8,169 nucleotides of DNA from Tannerella sp. (GTDB taxonomy: Bacteria > Bacteroidota > Bacteroidia > Bacteroidales > Tannerellaceae): assembly GCA_031272655.1 (NCBI GenBank), contig JAISTJ010000150.1, positions 1 to 8,169 of the forward strand. The letters run 5' to 3'. Position 1 is the first letter of the stretch; the number at the start of each line of letters is the position of its first letter. The position numbers were made by a program, and so were the translations under genes. Of this stretch, positions 1-5,545 are shown piece by piece. The notes beneath the pieces are model-generated. The model was given only the letters and a program-made list of their open reading frames with translations, did not search any database and had not been told where the DNA came from.

Positions 1-115
1 GGGAACAAGAAAAAGATTTTGAACAACTTTTTCTCGATTTCTAAAATTATAATAGCTGATAATCAATCTGTTATAAAATATCAACCACTTTTTTTACAAA
101 AAGTTTGGACAGGAG
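1..115 (+). other. AT-rich flank, possible end of a mobile element
   Basis: This stretch is much richer in A and T than the gene beside it and does not continue that gene's protein domain. In the third plus-strand frame, positions 3-44 read EQEKDFEQLFLDF followed by TAA, which looks like the end of a protein entering from outside the window. About 70 bp of AT-rich DNA follows before the sequence resumes the surface-protein gene near 110-120. A transposase C-terminus followed by an insertion-sequence end would give this arrangement. However, I see no convincing terminal inverted repeat or target duplication, and only one edge is in view. The call is an inference from the truncated neighbour and the change in composition. 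Confidence 0.25.
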
Positions 116-704
116 TGATGTTGCCTATATTAGTGATAGTAACTAACTGTGTAGGAGACACTTCGTAGCCAACGTATAATCGGCCGAAATCTATGCTCTC
201 AGGGTCAGCCGACAACTTTGTGATGCCTGCCGGAACGTTAACCATAACAGGCGCCGAAATATTCCCCGAAGGATCTATCACGACTATATAGACGTCTTTT
301 CCGGTGGGCGTCAAGCCTGTCAAAGAGATAGTTGTTGTGCCTGTACCGCATGCAGTGCCAGTACCGGAGGTAATAGCTGCCACAGATGGCGCCGGGTCGC
401 CTTCTTCGACTACCAAATAGTAATAATCGCCTGCCTCGTTTGTGCTGAAACTTGCCGTACCTGTCGCATCAGTTGTGCGGATACCTACGCCCGGCGTTAC
501 AACCGGAGCGGTAACGTCCGGCTCATACTCGTAGGCGCCAATATCAACGGTACTTGTAATCGGGTTTATACGTGCATTACCGGCCAAATCGGTAGACCCG
601 ACTGCTGCCGAGTTGTCGCCCGCATCTATTGCAGGGCTTCCGAGTTTCAGCGTATAATCGGCGTTCAAGCCCAAGTCGGCAGCAGTGATATTGCCGTTCC
701 CGCT
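81..704 (-). pseudogene. C-terminal remnant of beta-helix surface protein, after in-frame stop
   Basis: This is the continuation, in the same reading frame, of the gene at 705-1853 beyond a TAG codon at 705-707. It has 207 sense codons with no further stop until TGA at 81-83. Three parts can be seen. First comes a tail with LKLGSPAIDAGD and DIGAYEYE, typical of the end of parallel beta-helix (choice-of-anchor Q type) repeats. Next is an Ig/Fn3-like segment beginning DVTAPVV and ending near VMVNVPA. Last is the start of an ASH/HYDIN-like (choice-of-anchor D type) domain with SIDFGRLYVGYE and VTITNIGN. That last domain breaks off after roughly one or two strands and ends in the unrelated residues QTFCKKSG. 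No T9SS sorting domain follows. The only possible internal starts are weak, such as TTG at 674, so independent translation is unlikely. Confidence is high that this belongs to the upstream gene and moderate that the gene is dead. Confidence 0.75.
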
Positions 705-1853
705 CTACGTAGCACCCATATCCGCAGCCATATATTCCGAAAGACAATTTGAGAAACGCACATTATCCTTGGTAGCGCCGGATAATGGATCGTAATCAAA
801 AAACCAATTCCCTCCCGGCGCCTCCTCTATAATACAGTTTATAAATTTGGGATCGGTAGAAGTAGGAATACCTGGCGTGCCGTTGTGCCACCAATACGCA
901 AATACATTGCCATTAGCATCAGCAATATTGTCCTTGGTAATTGTACAGTTGACAATCTTAAAGTTATCCGGTGCACCGCCTTCCGCGCACATTATCACAG
1001 CTCCATACGTGGCTTGGTTACCCGTGAACAGGCTGTTGCTTATGACTGATAAATTCATGTTTGAGCTGGAAACCCTGGAACATACCGCACCGCCGAAATA
1101 TGCAGTGTTATTTGCGAACTTGCAGTTGTTAACAGTTATTGTAGCATTTGTACCGACGCCACCATCGTTGTTAGCGATTGCGCCGCCATGTCCCAAATAG
1201 GTAGCACTGTTGTTCGAAAATTCACAATTATTAACGATCAAGGTGCCCTGATAGTTGTTTATAGCGCCGCCGTGAGGCCATTGCCCACCAGGATAACCGG
1301 TGGCTACGTTCCCTGTAAATGTACAGTTGTTCACGGTCATGGTAGCGCCGGTATAATTGCTAAGAGCGCCTCCGTAACGGCCATCTATAGTAGCATTGTC
1401 CTTGAATGTACATCTGTTCAGGGTAATAATACCGCCTGCAGCGTTTACTATGGCGCCACCATCATCAGGCGAAGAGCCGTCAAAGCCATTGCCATTTTGA
1501 AATGTAACGTCTTCAATCGTAACATTGCCGCCTGATACAATGCGGAATATCTGGGTAGCATTGCCACCATCAAGTATGGCGTTGTTAATGCCGGTAATCG
1601 TTACCGTATAGCCGATAACGATACGGGTTGTCGCAGAAATGGGCCCCCCACTGCCGTCAATTACGATTGACGCATCAGAGCTTGCTATTGCAGTGGCCAA
1701 TTGTGAGTAGGTCGTAACCAGCGTTTGCGCCCTGACGCCCGCCGCGAAGCAGGTCAGCAGCAGGAACAGCAGTGAGCTGAACCATACATACGCATGACGA
1801 TTCCGGTGTGGTTTGTTCGTTAAAACACTGGGGATAAGGGATTTACGCCTCAT
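705..1853 (-). CDS. Secreted parallel beta-helix (POMP-like repeat) protein, N-terminal part of an interrupted gene
   Basis: The product is 382 residues from the ATG at 1853. That start is preferred because it gives an export signal: a basic N-region to about residue 24, a hydrophobic core (WFSSLLFLLLTCFAA) and a likely cut after VRA at residue 42. The frame stays open to an ATG at 1991, but the extra 46 residues do not look like a signal peptide. Residues 105-300 form a right-handed beta-helix with repeated rungs. Each has a GGA[IVL] turn (about 132, 161, 195, 223 and 254) followed by a strand such as TVNNCTFTGN, as in polymorphic outer-membrane proteins. Family knowledge places such proteins at the cell surface or outside the cell, often as adhesins, but no ligand can be inferred. 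The TAG at 705-707 truncates the protein before its C-terminal domains, so any product would lack its normal anchoring or secretion tail. Confidence 0.8.
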   Translation of the reverse strand: MRRKSLIPSVLTNKPHRNRHAYVWFSSLLFLLLTCFAAGVRAQTLVTTYSQLATAIASSDASIVIDGSGGPISATTRIVIGYTVTITGINNAILDGGNATQIFRIVSGGNVTIEDVTFQNGNGFDGSSPDDGGAIVNAAGGIITLNRCTFKDNATIDGRYGGALSNYTGATMTVNNCTFTGNVATGYPGGQWPHGGAINNYQGTLIVNNCEFSNNSATYLGHGGAIANNDGGVGTNATITVNNCKFANNTAYFGGAVCSRVSSSNMNLSVISNSLFTGNQATYGAVIMCAEGGAPDNFKIVNCTITKDNIADANGNVFAYWWHNGTPGIPTSTDPKFINCIIEEAPGGNWFFDYDPLSGATKDNVRFSNCLSEYMAADMGAT

Positions 1854-2030
1854 CCCGTTAAAATACGTCAAATTTACCTTATTGATAGTAAAGACATTAT
1901 CAACTTGCAAGTCACCACATGACTTGGTCGCGTTATACTCCGGACGTAACAACAGAGTATTTTTCAATCTAAAATGTTTAAAAATATCCATAAATTATAA
2001 TATTAAATTCGATATGCTTCTTACCGACTG

Positions 2031-2038
2031 CAAATTTA
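2031..2038 (-). promoter_or_regulatory. Candidate -7 box for the beta-helix gene
   Basis: On the minus strand this reads TAAATTTG, a full match to the Bacteroidota -7 box TAnnTTTG, and would start transcription near 2024. The upstream TTG/TTTG element is not ideally placed: CAA at 2055-2057 leaves 16 bp and CAAA at 2064-2067 leaves 25 bp. The latter lies inside the first copy of the repeat array. A second TAAATTTG at 1869-1876 is a weaker alternative because it would leave only a very short leader before the ATG at 1853. Confidence 0.45.
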
Positions 2039-2060
2039 CGGACTTTATTTTATACAATAG

Positions 2061-2206
2061 GTCGCAAAACAACAAAATTTTAGTTGCAAAACAACAATTT
2101 TCCCGTTTTTTAGTTGCAAAACAACAAAATTTTTTCGTCCGAGTTGCAAAACGACAATTTTTTAGTTGCAAAACAACAAAAATCGAGTTGCAAAACAGCA
2201 AACATT
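2061..2206. repeat. Six-copy GTTGCAAAACAAC repeat array with 22/30-bp spacing
   Basis: Six copies begin at 2061, 2083, 2113, 2143, 2165 and 2187, so the steps are 22, 30, 30, 22 and 22 bp. The core GTTGCAAAACAAC varies little: copy 1 has GTC, copy 4 CGAC and copy 6 CAGC. It is followed by an A/T tract, and the two 30-bp units carry about 8 extra bases after that tract. The core is itself a small inverted repeat, GTTG-CAAAA-CAAC. Spacing not divisible by three shows that the array is not a coding repeat, although it creates chance FATK- and VAKQQ-like peptides in several frames. The array lies between the stop of the AraC-type regulator (2237) and the promoter-like box of the beta-helix gene (2031-2038). 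Together with the flanking AT-rich DNA it fills the 1992-2236 gap. Multiple protein-binding sites or a small repeat family are both possible. Confidence 0.9.
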
Positions 2207-2236
2207 CAGTATTGATGCGGGTTGTAGATATGAAGA

Positions 2237-3391
2237 TTATTTTTCGCTTAAAAGACCCTGTTCTTTTAACCACATTTTCGGCGTCCGGCCGGTTTGCTGT
2301 GAAAACTGACGGAAGTAGTTACTTTTGTCAACGAAACCTGATTTCGATACGATCTCGTTCACAGATATATTTGGGTTTGAAAACATCAGCCGCTTCGCCT
2401 CTTCTATGCGAAGTTCGTTTATCCATGTACGGAAAGTCTTGTTTTTCAATGTGTTAATATAACGCGAAAGATAGTATTTGTTTGTAGCCAGTTCACCCGC
2501 GAGAACGTCTATCGTTAAACTATGATCGGTGTATTTCTTTTCCGCCAACCATTTCTCAAGCTTCTGTTCTAATTTTATGTTCGTCTTATCTATATACGTT
2601 AATGCCGTTTCCGGCTCTTCCTCTTCTTCTTCTTCTTCTTGGATTATAACATCCTCTATATCAGGTATATCAATCGCCGTATGGATGTGTTCAAACTCCC
2701 AGAGATAGTTGATTAGCCGAAAACCGAAATAGGAGTAAAACCATATCGCAAAAATGTCGAAGGTAAAGGCAAAATACGTGGAAGTGAACCACATAGCCGC
2801 AAACGCCGTAACACCGACGCCAAGCGCAGTAAAGAACACGATTGCCACCCAACGCAGGCGGGCTGCCTTGTCGGTCGAAAAATAGTTGTCCATACGACGG
2901 CAAAAACGGCGGTAATTAGTTGTAAAACTCCATGTGTAATAAACCAAAGCGGCAAAATAGATAGTCATAAAAACATAAACCGCTATGTCAAAGGCAGTTT
3001 CGTCAAAAACACAGAATGAAATGAAGACAGCGGCAACAAGCGCTAAGACCGGAACCGGTTCCTTGCCAAGGCATTTATGCAATCCCCCGCCGGCGCCAAG
3101 AAGCCGCAGGCAGGCAAATGTGAACAGGTACGCCTGTGAAAATGCAACAGAGATAGTTACCATCTTGATAACCATTATGTTAATATGACCGTCCGTATCC
3201 CGAAACGCAAGCTCGAAAAAGTTCACAACGGCAAAAAACAGGTAAGCTACAGCCATAGCACGCCGCGCTTGACGATAGTTGTCAAACTCCTTATTATCAG
3301 GGATATGCACTAAAAGAAACACAATCCCAAACAGCGTCAGCACAATGCCAAGCACTACAATTCCCAGGGTGTAAAGTTCATTAATAAGCAT
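2237..3391 (-). CDS. AraC-family transcriptional regulator with seven-helix membrane domain
   Basis: This 384-residue protein joins a membrane sensor half to a DNA-binding half. Hydrophobic helices lie at about residues 8-29, 45-63, 72-98, 113-129, 134-153, 181-200 and 205-222. An acidic linker follows, with eight consecutive glutamates at 252-259. Residues 275-380 form an AraC/HTH_18 domain with two helix-turn-helix units. The first is around LAGELATNKYYLSRYIN (297-313). The second is around VNEIVSKSGFVDKSNYFRQF (344-363), with the typical QQTGRTPKMW after it. Such proteins are thought to sense a signal at the inner membrane and bind DNA from there; the ligand is unknown. The ATG at 3391 is the first start that gives the whole first helix. 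A promoter-like box at 3498-3505 suggests a leader of about 100 nt. The gene diverges from the cation transporter at 3647, and its end faces the repeat array. Regulation of either neighbour is inference only. Confidence 0.88.
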   Translation of the reverse strand: MLINELYTLGIVVLGIVLTLFGIVFLLVHIPDNKEFDNYRQARRAMAVAYLFFAVVNFFELAFRDTDGHINIMVIKMVTISVAFSQAYLFTFACLRLLGAGGGLHKCLGKEPVPVLALVAAVFISFCVFDETAFDIAVYVFMTIYFAALVYYTWSFTTNYRRFCRRMDNYFSTDKAARLRWVAIVFFTALGVGVTAFAAMWFTSTYFAFTFDIFAIWFYSYFGFRLINYLWEFEHIHTAIDIPDIEDVIIQEEEEEEEEPETALTYIDKTNIKLEQKLEKWLAEKKYTDHSLTIDVLAGELATNKYYLSRYINTLKNKTFRTWINELRIEEAKRLMFSNPNISVNEIVSKSGFVDKSNYFRQFSQQTGRTPKMWLKEQGLLSEK

Positions 3392-3459
3392 AATATTCTA
3401 TTCTATTATATTTTATTGTATATGTATTCTATTCTGTTACGGGCATAAAACCAAGACCT

Positions 3460-3495
3460 CTCAAGCTTATCGTCCGACTTGTCCGATAATTTGAG
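3460..3495 (-). promoter_or_regulatory. Inverted repeat at the 5' end of the regulator transcript
   Basis: CTCAA (3460-3464) and TTATCG (3467-3472) pair with CGATAA (3484-3489) and TTGAG (3491-3495) around an 11-base centre, with a 2-against-1 base bulge. The element starts almost exactly where transcription from the -7 box at 3498-3505 should begin. It could therefore be a hairpin at the very 5' end of the mRNA or an operator. Farther down the same leader an 11-bp direct repeat, TATTCTATTCT, occurs at 3394-3404 and 3425-3435. Confidence 0.45.
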
Positions 3496-3497
3496 TG

Positions 3498-3505
3498 CAA
3501 AGATA
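3498..3505 (-). promoter_or_regulatory. Candidate -7 box for the AraC-type regulator gene
   Basis: On the minus strand this reads TATCTTTG, a full match to TAnnTTTG, with expected initiation near 3491-3494. No well-spaced TTTG element is evident upstream, where the DNA is mostly A and T tracts. The sequence between here and 3600 is AT-rich and holds no coding region. Confidence 0.5.
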
Positions 3506-3599
3506 GATTTTTTTTTGAAAACACGGAAAATTTTTTGCAAAATGAAGATTTTTTTTAAAACAATACGAGCCGAAATAAGAGTATTTCAAGATTTTATGC

Positions 3600-3607
3600 T
3601 ATCTTTG
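3600..3607 (+). promoter_or_regulatory. Candidate -7 box for the cation transporter gene
   Basis: The sequence TATCTTTG matches TAnnTTTG exactly and sits 39 bp before the ATG at 3647, giving an expected leader of about 33 nt. No good TTTG element is found 18-22 bp upstream. The box on the opposite strand at 3498-3505 is the same octamer, so the divergent gene pair carries matching -7 sequences about 95 bp apart. Confidence 0.5.
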
Positions 3608-3646
3608 CGGCGGCAAACTTTTTGATATGATAGTGAAGTGTAACTT

Positions 3647-4588
3647 ATGATACAGGAAGAAGGAAGGCAGAAAATTTTGATACGGACGTCATGGATAAGC
3701 GTAGCAGGGAACGCGCTGCTGTCGCTTTTGAAAGTGGTCGTGGGGATAGTGTCGGGCAGTATGGCAGTGCTGAGCGACGGGTTGGATACGGTGTCGGACG
3801 TGATAACGTCGGTCATCATCCTGTTAGCGTCCAAAATCGTCGGCCGCCCGCCAAATTCCCGTTACGTCTTCGGCCGGAACAAGGCCGAAAATATCGCATC
3901 CACAATCCTTTCGTTCGTCATCTTTTTCATGGGCTGCCAGATAGTTGTTGCGGCGGTGAGACAGATTCTCAGCGACGAGAAGCCCGAGCTGCCGTCAATG
4001 CTGGCGATATGGGCGACAGTCGCTTCGATTGCCGGCAAGCTGCTCTTGGCATGGTACCAGTTTGTACAGGGCAAGCGGTGCGATTCGTCCATGCTCAAAG
4101 CCAATGCCATCAATATGCGCAACGACGTCATCATCTCGGTTGGCGTCTTGGCCGGCCTTGCCTGCACTTTCTTGCTTAACATACCTGTCCTTGACCCGAT
4201 AATAGCCTGTATAATAGGACTTTATATAGCATGGTCGGCAATAGGAATCTTCAAGGAAGCGAACATCGTATTGATGGACGGCATCGAAGATACTTCCGTT
4301 TACCGGAAAGTGATTGAGGCTGCCGAAAGGGTGCCCGGTGCGTACAACCCCCACCGAATCCGCTCAAGTCAGGTCGGCAACATGTACAACATCGTGCTCG
4401 ACATCGAGGTTGAAGGCGGGCTGACCCTCACTGAAGCGCACCAGATAGCGCAGAACGTAGAGAACAGCATCAATAAAAGCATTGACAATATCTACGACAT
4501 AGTTGTGCATGTTGAGCCAAAAGACAGTCTCCACTGCGCCGAAAAGTACGGAATAAGCCGCGAGAAACTCGTAAAAGATGCCTGTTGA
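3647..4588 (+). CDS. Cation diffusion facilitator (CDF) family metal transporter
   Basis: At 313 residues this has the usual length for the family, which exports divalent metals across the inner membrane in exchange for protons. Six membrane segments are recognisable: roughly residues 16-36, 39-62, 83-106, 117-140, 160-178 and 181-202. A cytoplasmic dimerisation domain follows, about 210-300, including VGNMYNIVLDIEVEGGLTL and the closing IVVHVEP. The TM2 metal site is D47-x3-D51 (DTVSD). The TM5 partner is N156-x3-D160 (NMRND), where zinc-type members such as FieF have a histidine or aspartate in place of the asparagine. The loop with FGRNKAE (75-81) corresponds to FGHGKAE in FieF. The ATG at 3647 is preferred because it lies at the right distance from the promoter box and just before the first helix. 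The substrate cannot be fixed from sequence, but zinc is not the safest guess. Confidence 0.92.
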   Translation: MIQEEGRQKILIRTSWISVAGNALLSLLKVVVGIVSGSMAVLSDGLDTVSDVITSVIILLASKIVGRPPNSRYVFGRNKAENIASTILSFVIFFMGCQIVVAAVRQILSDEKPELPSMLAIWATVASIAGKLLLAWYQFVQGKRCDSSMLKANAINMRNDVIISVGVLAGLACTFLLNIPVLDPIIACIIGLYIAWSAIGIFKEANIVLMDGIEDTSVYRKVIEAAERVPGAYNPHRIRSSQVGNMYNIVLDIEVEGGLTLTEAHQIAQNVENSINKSIDNIYDIVVHVEPKDSLHCAEKYGISREKLVKDAC

Positions 4589-4618
4589 AAATTTTTTTTG
4601 AAAAAAAGTTGAAAAAAA

Positions 4619-4648
4619 TTTGCATATTAAAAAATATTACTAATTTTG
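4619..4648 (+). promoter_or_regulatory. Strong Bacteroidota-type promoter of the small-RNA unit
   Basis: TTTG at 4619-4622 is followed after 18 bp by TAATTTTG at 4641-4648. Both elements match the Bacteroidota consensus in sequence and spacing. Transcription should begin near 4655. The promoter lies about 30 bp beyond the stop of the transporter gene and drives no obvious protein gene before the terminator at 4868-4907. Confidence 0.7.
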
Positions 4649-4736
4649 CGGCGCTTTTCGGACGAATGTGTTTGAGCAACCAACCATCCGGACGAAGGCA
4701 ATAATAAAATAGAATAAATTGATTTTTAACAATTCA

Positions 4737-4838
4737 ATGACAGCTAAGAGAGATTTTATTTGTTTAACAACAAGTCTGTTCCGATTATCAGGGAATAATA
4801 CTTATACGGTTTACCGTCGTGTCTCGCGACGGTATTAG
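4737..4838 (+). CDS. Possible 33-residue small protein inside the small-RNA unit
   Basis: ATG at 4737 opens a frame of 33 codons ending at TAG (4836-4838). It begins MTAKRDFICL and ends YRRVSRRY, and is strongly basic at its C-terminus. The AT-rich lead-in before the ATG resembles other starts in this window. Against it, the last codons lie inside the 8-bp hairpin at 4812-4834, so the arginine-rich end may simply reflect RNA pairing. No known family is recognised and there is no signal peptide or membrane helix. Confidence 0.2.
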   Translation: MTAKRDFICLTTSLFRLSGNNTYTVYRRVSRRY

Positions 4839-4867
4839 TCAATATTAAACGTGCTTACCTACACGTG

Positions 4868-4907
4868 GCGGCTGTCTTGTAATTGCGAGGGCAGCCGCAT
4901 TTTTTTT
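4868..4907 (+). terminator. Intrinsic terminator of the small-RNA unit
   Basis: GCGGCTGTC (4868-4876) pairs with GGCAGCCGC (4890-4898) over 9 bp including one G-U pair, and the stem can be extended by two weaker pairs. A run of eight T residues follows at 4900-4907. It separates the small-RNA unit from the promoter of the next gene. Confidence 0.9.
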
Positions 4908-4913
4908 GCCTTT

Positions 4914-4947
4914 TTTGTTGATTTTTTAAATATTATTTTTACATTTG
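4914..4947 (+). promoter_or_regulatory. Promoter of the DUF937 gene
   Basis: The -7 box TACATTTG is at 4940-4947. A TTG at 4918-4920 lies 19 bp upstream and a TTTG at 4914-4917 lies 22 bp upstream. Transcription should start near 4954, giving a leader of about 22 nt before the ATG at 4976. It begins right after the preceding terminator, so this gene is transcribed on its own. Confidence 0.65.
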
Positions 4948-4975
4948 CCCCGAATATTCACTAAAACTATTGACT

Positions 4976-5545
4976 ATGGATTTATCAAGTTTGTTATCAA
5001 CAGTAATCAGTCCTGATAGTATCAATGCTATCAGCAAGAACAGCGGGGCGAAGCCTTCACAAGTGTCGGACCTCCTGTCTAAAGCAGTGCCCCTTCTCCT
5101 CAAGGGAATGCAACAGAACGCTTCAACGGAACATGGCGCAAGCTCACTCGCGCAGGCGCTCGATCAACATGCGGCAAGCAACACAAGCAACATCGGCTCG
5201 TATCTCAGTAACATTGACCTTAGCGACGGCGCCAAGATTCTCGGGCATATATTCGGGGGCAATAACTCGAAGGTACAGAGCGGATTAGCGCAGAAAACAG
5301 GTCTGTCTGCCGGTCAGGTAGGCAGCATTTTGTCGTCGGTGGCGCCGTTGCTGCTGTCGCTCGTCGGCAGTAAGAAACAAAGCTCGAACACCGGTCTCGG
5401 CGGACTTGGAGGGCTGCTCGGCGGACTGCTCGGCTCCCAAAGCAGCGGCGGTTTAGACAGCCTGCTCTCATCTGCCCTCGCCGATAAGGACGGCGACGGC
5501 AAACCGGATATACTTGGGAAAGTCGGCGGCCTGTTCGGATTCTGA
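4976..5545 (+). CDS. DUF937 family protein with C-terminal calcium-type Asp loop
   Basis: The 189-residue product starts MDLSSLLSTV. The ATG at 4976 is preferred over the TTG two codons upstream. Two related helical segments can be aligned: SQVSDLLSKAVPLLLKGM (28-45) and GQVGSILSSVAPLLLSLV (113-130). This internal duplication is typical of DUF937 proteins, which are widespread in Bacteroidota and of unknown function. A glycine- and leucine-rich stretch follows (138-165). The end then carries DKDGDGKPD (170-178), which has the D-x-D-x-D-G-x-x-D spacing of EF-hand or dockerin-like calcium loops, and finishes with a glycine/phenylalanine tail. There is no signal peptide, so the protein is probably cytoplasmic. 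The stop codon abuts the stop of the phosphodiesterase gene on the other strand. Confidence 0.88.
   Translation: MDLSSLLSTVISPDSINAISKNSGAKPSQVSDLLSKAVPLLLKGMQQNASTEHGASSLAQALDQHAASNTSNIGSYLSNIDLSDGAKILGHIFGGNNSKVQSGLAQKTGLSAGQVGSILSSVAPLLLSLVGSKKQSSNTGLGGLGGLLGGLLGSQSSGGLDSLLSSALADKDGDGKPDILGKVGGLFGF

Larger units (their letters stand above)
4655..4907 (+). ncRNA. Putative orphan structured small RNA of about 253 nt
   Basis: The unit is bounded by a consensus promoter (4619-4648) and a strong intrinsic terminator (4868-4907), with no clear protein between them. Several hairpins can be drawn. An 8-bp stem pairs 4812-4819 with 4827-4834 (TACCGTCG around TGTCTCG). A 5-bp stem pairs 4849-4853 with 4862-4866 (ACGTG around CTTACCTA), and the terminator stem follows directly. 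The octamer CGGACGAA occurs twice in the 5' part. The first bases, GCGGC, could also pair with GCCGC in the terminator, so alternative folds are possible. A 6S-like RNA or one of the Bacteroidales ncRNA motifs are candidates, but I do not recognise the conserved core of any of these, nor of tmRNA, SRP RNA or RNase P. It could instead be a messenger for the short frame at 4737-4838. Confidence 0.55.

Noticed and set aside
81..1853. Reassigned TAG codon (alternative genetic code)
   Set aside because: The T9SS cargo gene ends at TAG exactly after the normal end of its sorting domain, so TAG is used as a stop in this genome.
2061..2206. CRISPR array or integron attachment sites
   Set aside because: The units are only 13-22 bp with no unique spacers of constant length and no cas genes nearby. 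The GTTG...CAAC core lacks the longer paired arms expected of attC sites.
1995..2273. Minus-strand 92-codon frame with FATK repeats
   Set aside because: It overlaps the end of the regulator in another frame, crosses the promoter-like box, and its repeats follow the DNA array. No family resemblance was seen.
1813..2457. Plus-strand 214-codon open frame across the repeat array with VAKQQ-like repeats
   Set aside because: It runs antisense through the beta-helix gene start and the regulator's HTH domain. Its repeated peptides come from the non-coding 22/30-bp array, whose steps are not multiples of three.
3586..3834. Minus-strand 82-codon frame opposite the transporter start
   Set aside because: It is the antisense shadow of a clear CDF coding region and overlaps that gene's promoter.
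4655..4907. tmRNA, RNase P RNA, SRP RNA or tRNA
   Set aside because: None of their conserved cores or the CCA end could be found. The region is kept only as an unassigned small RNA.
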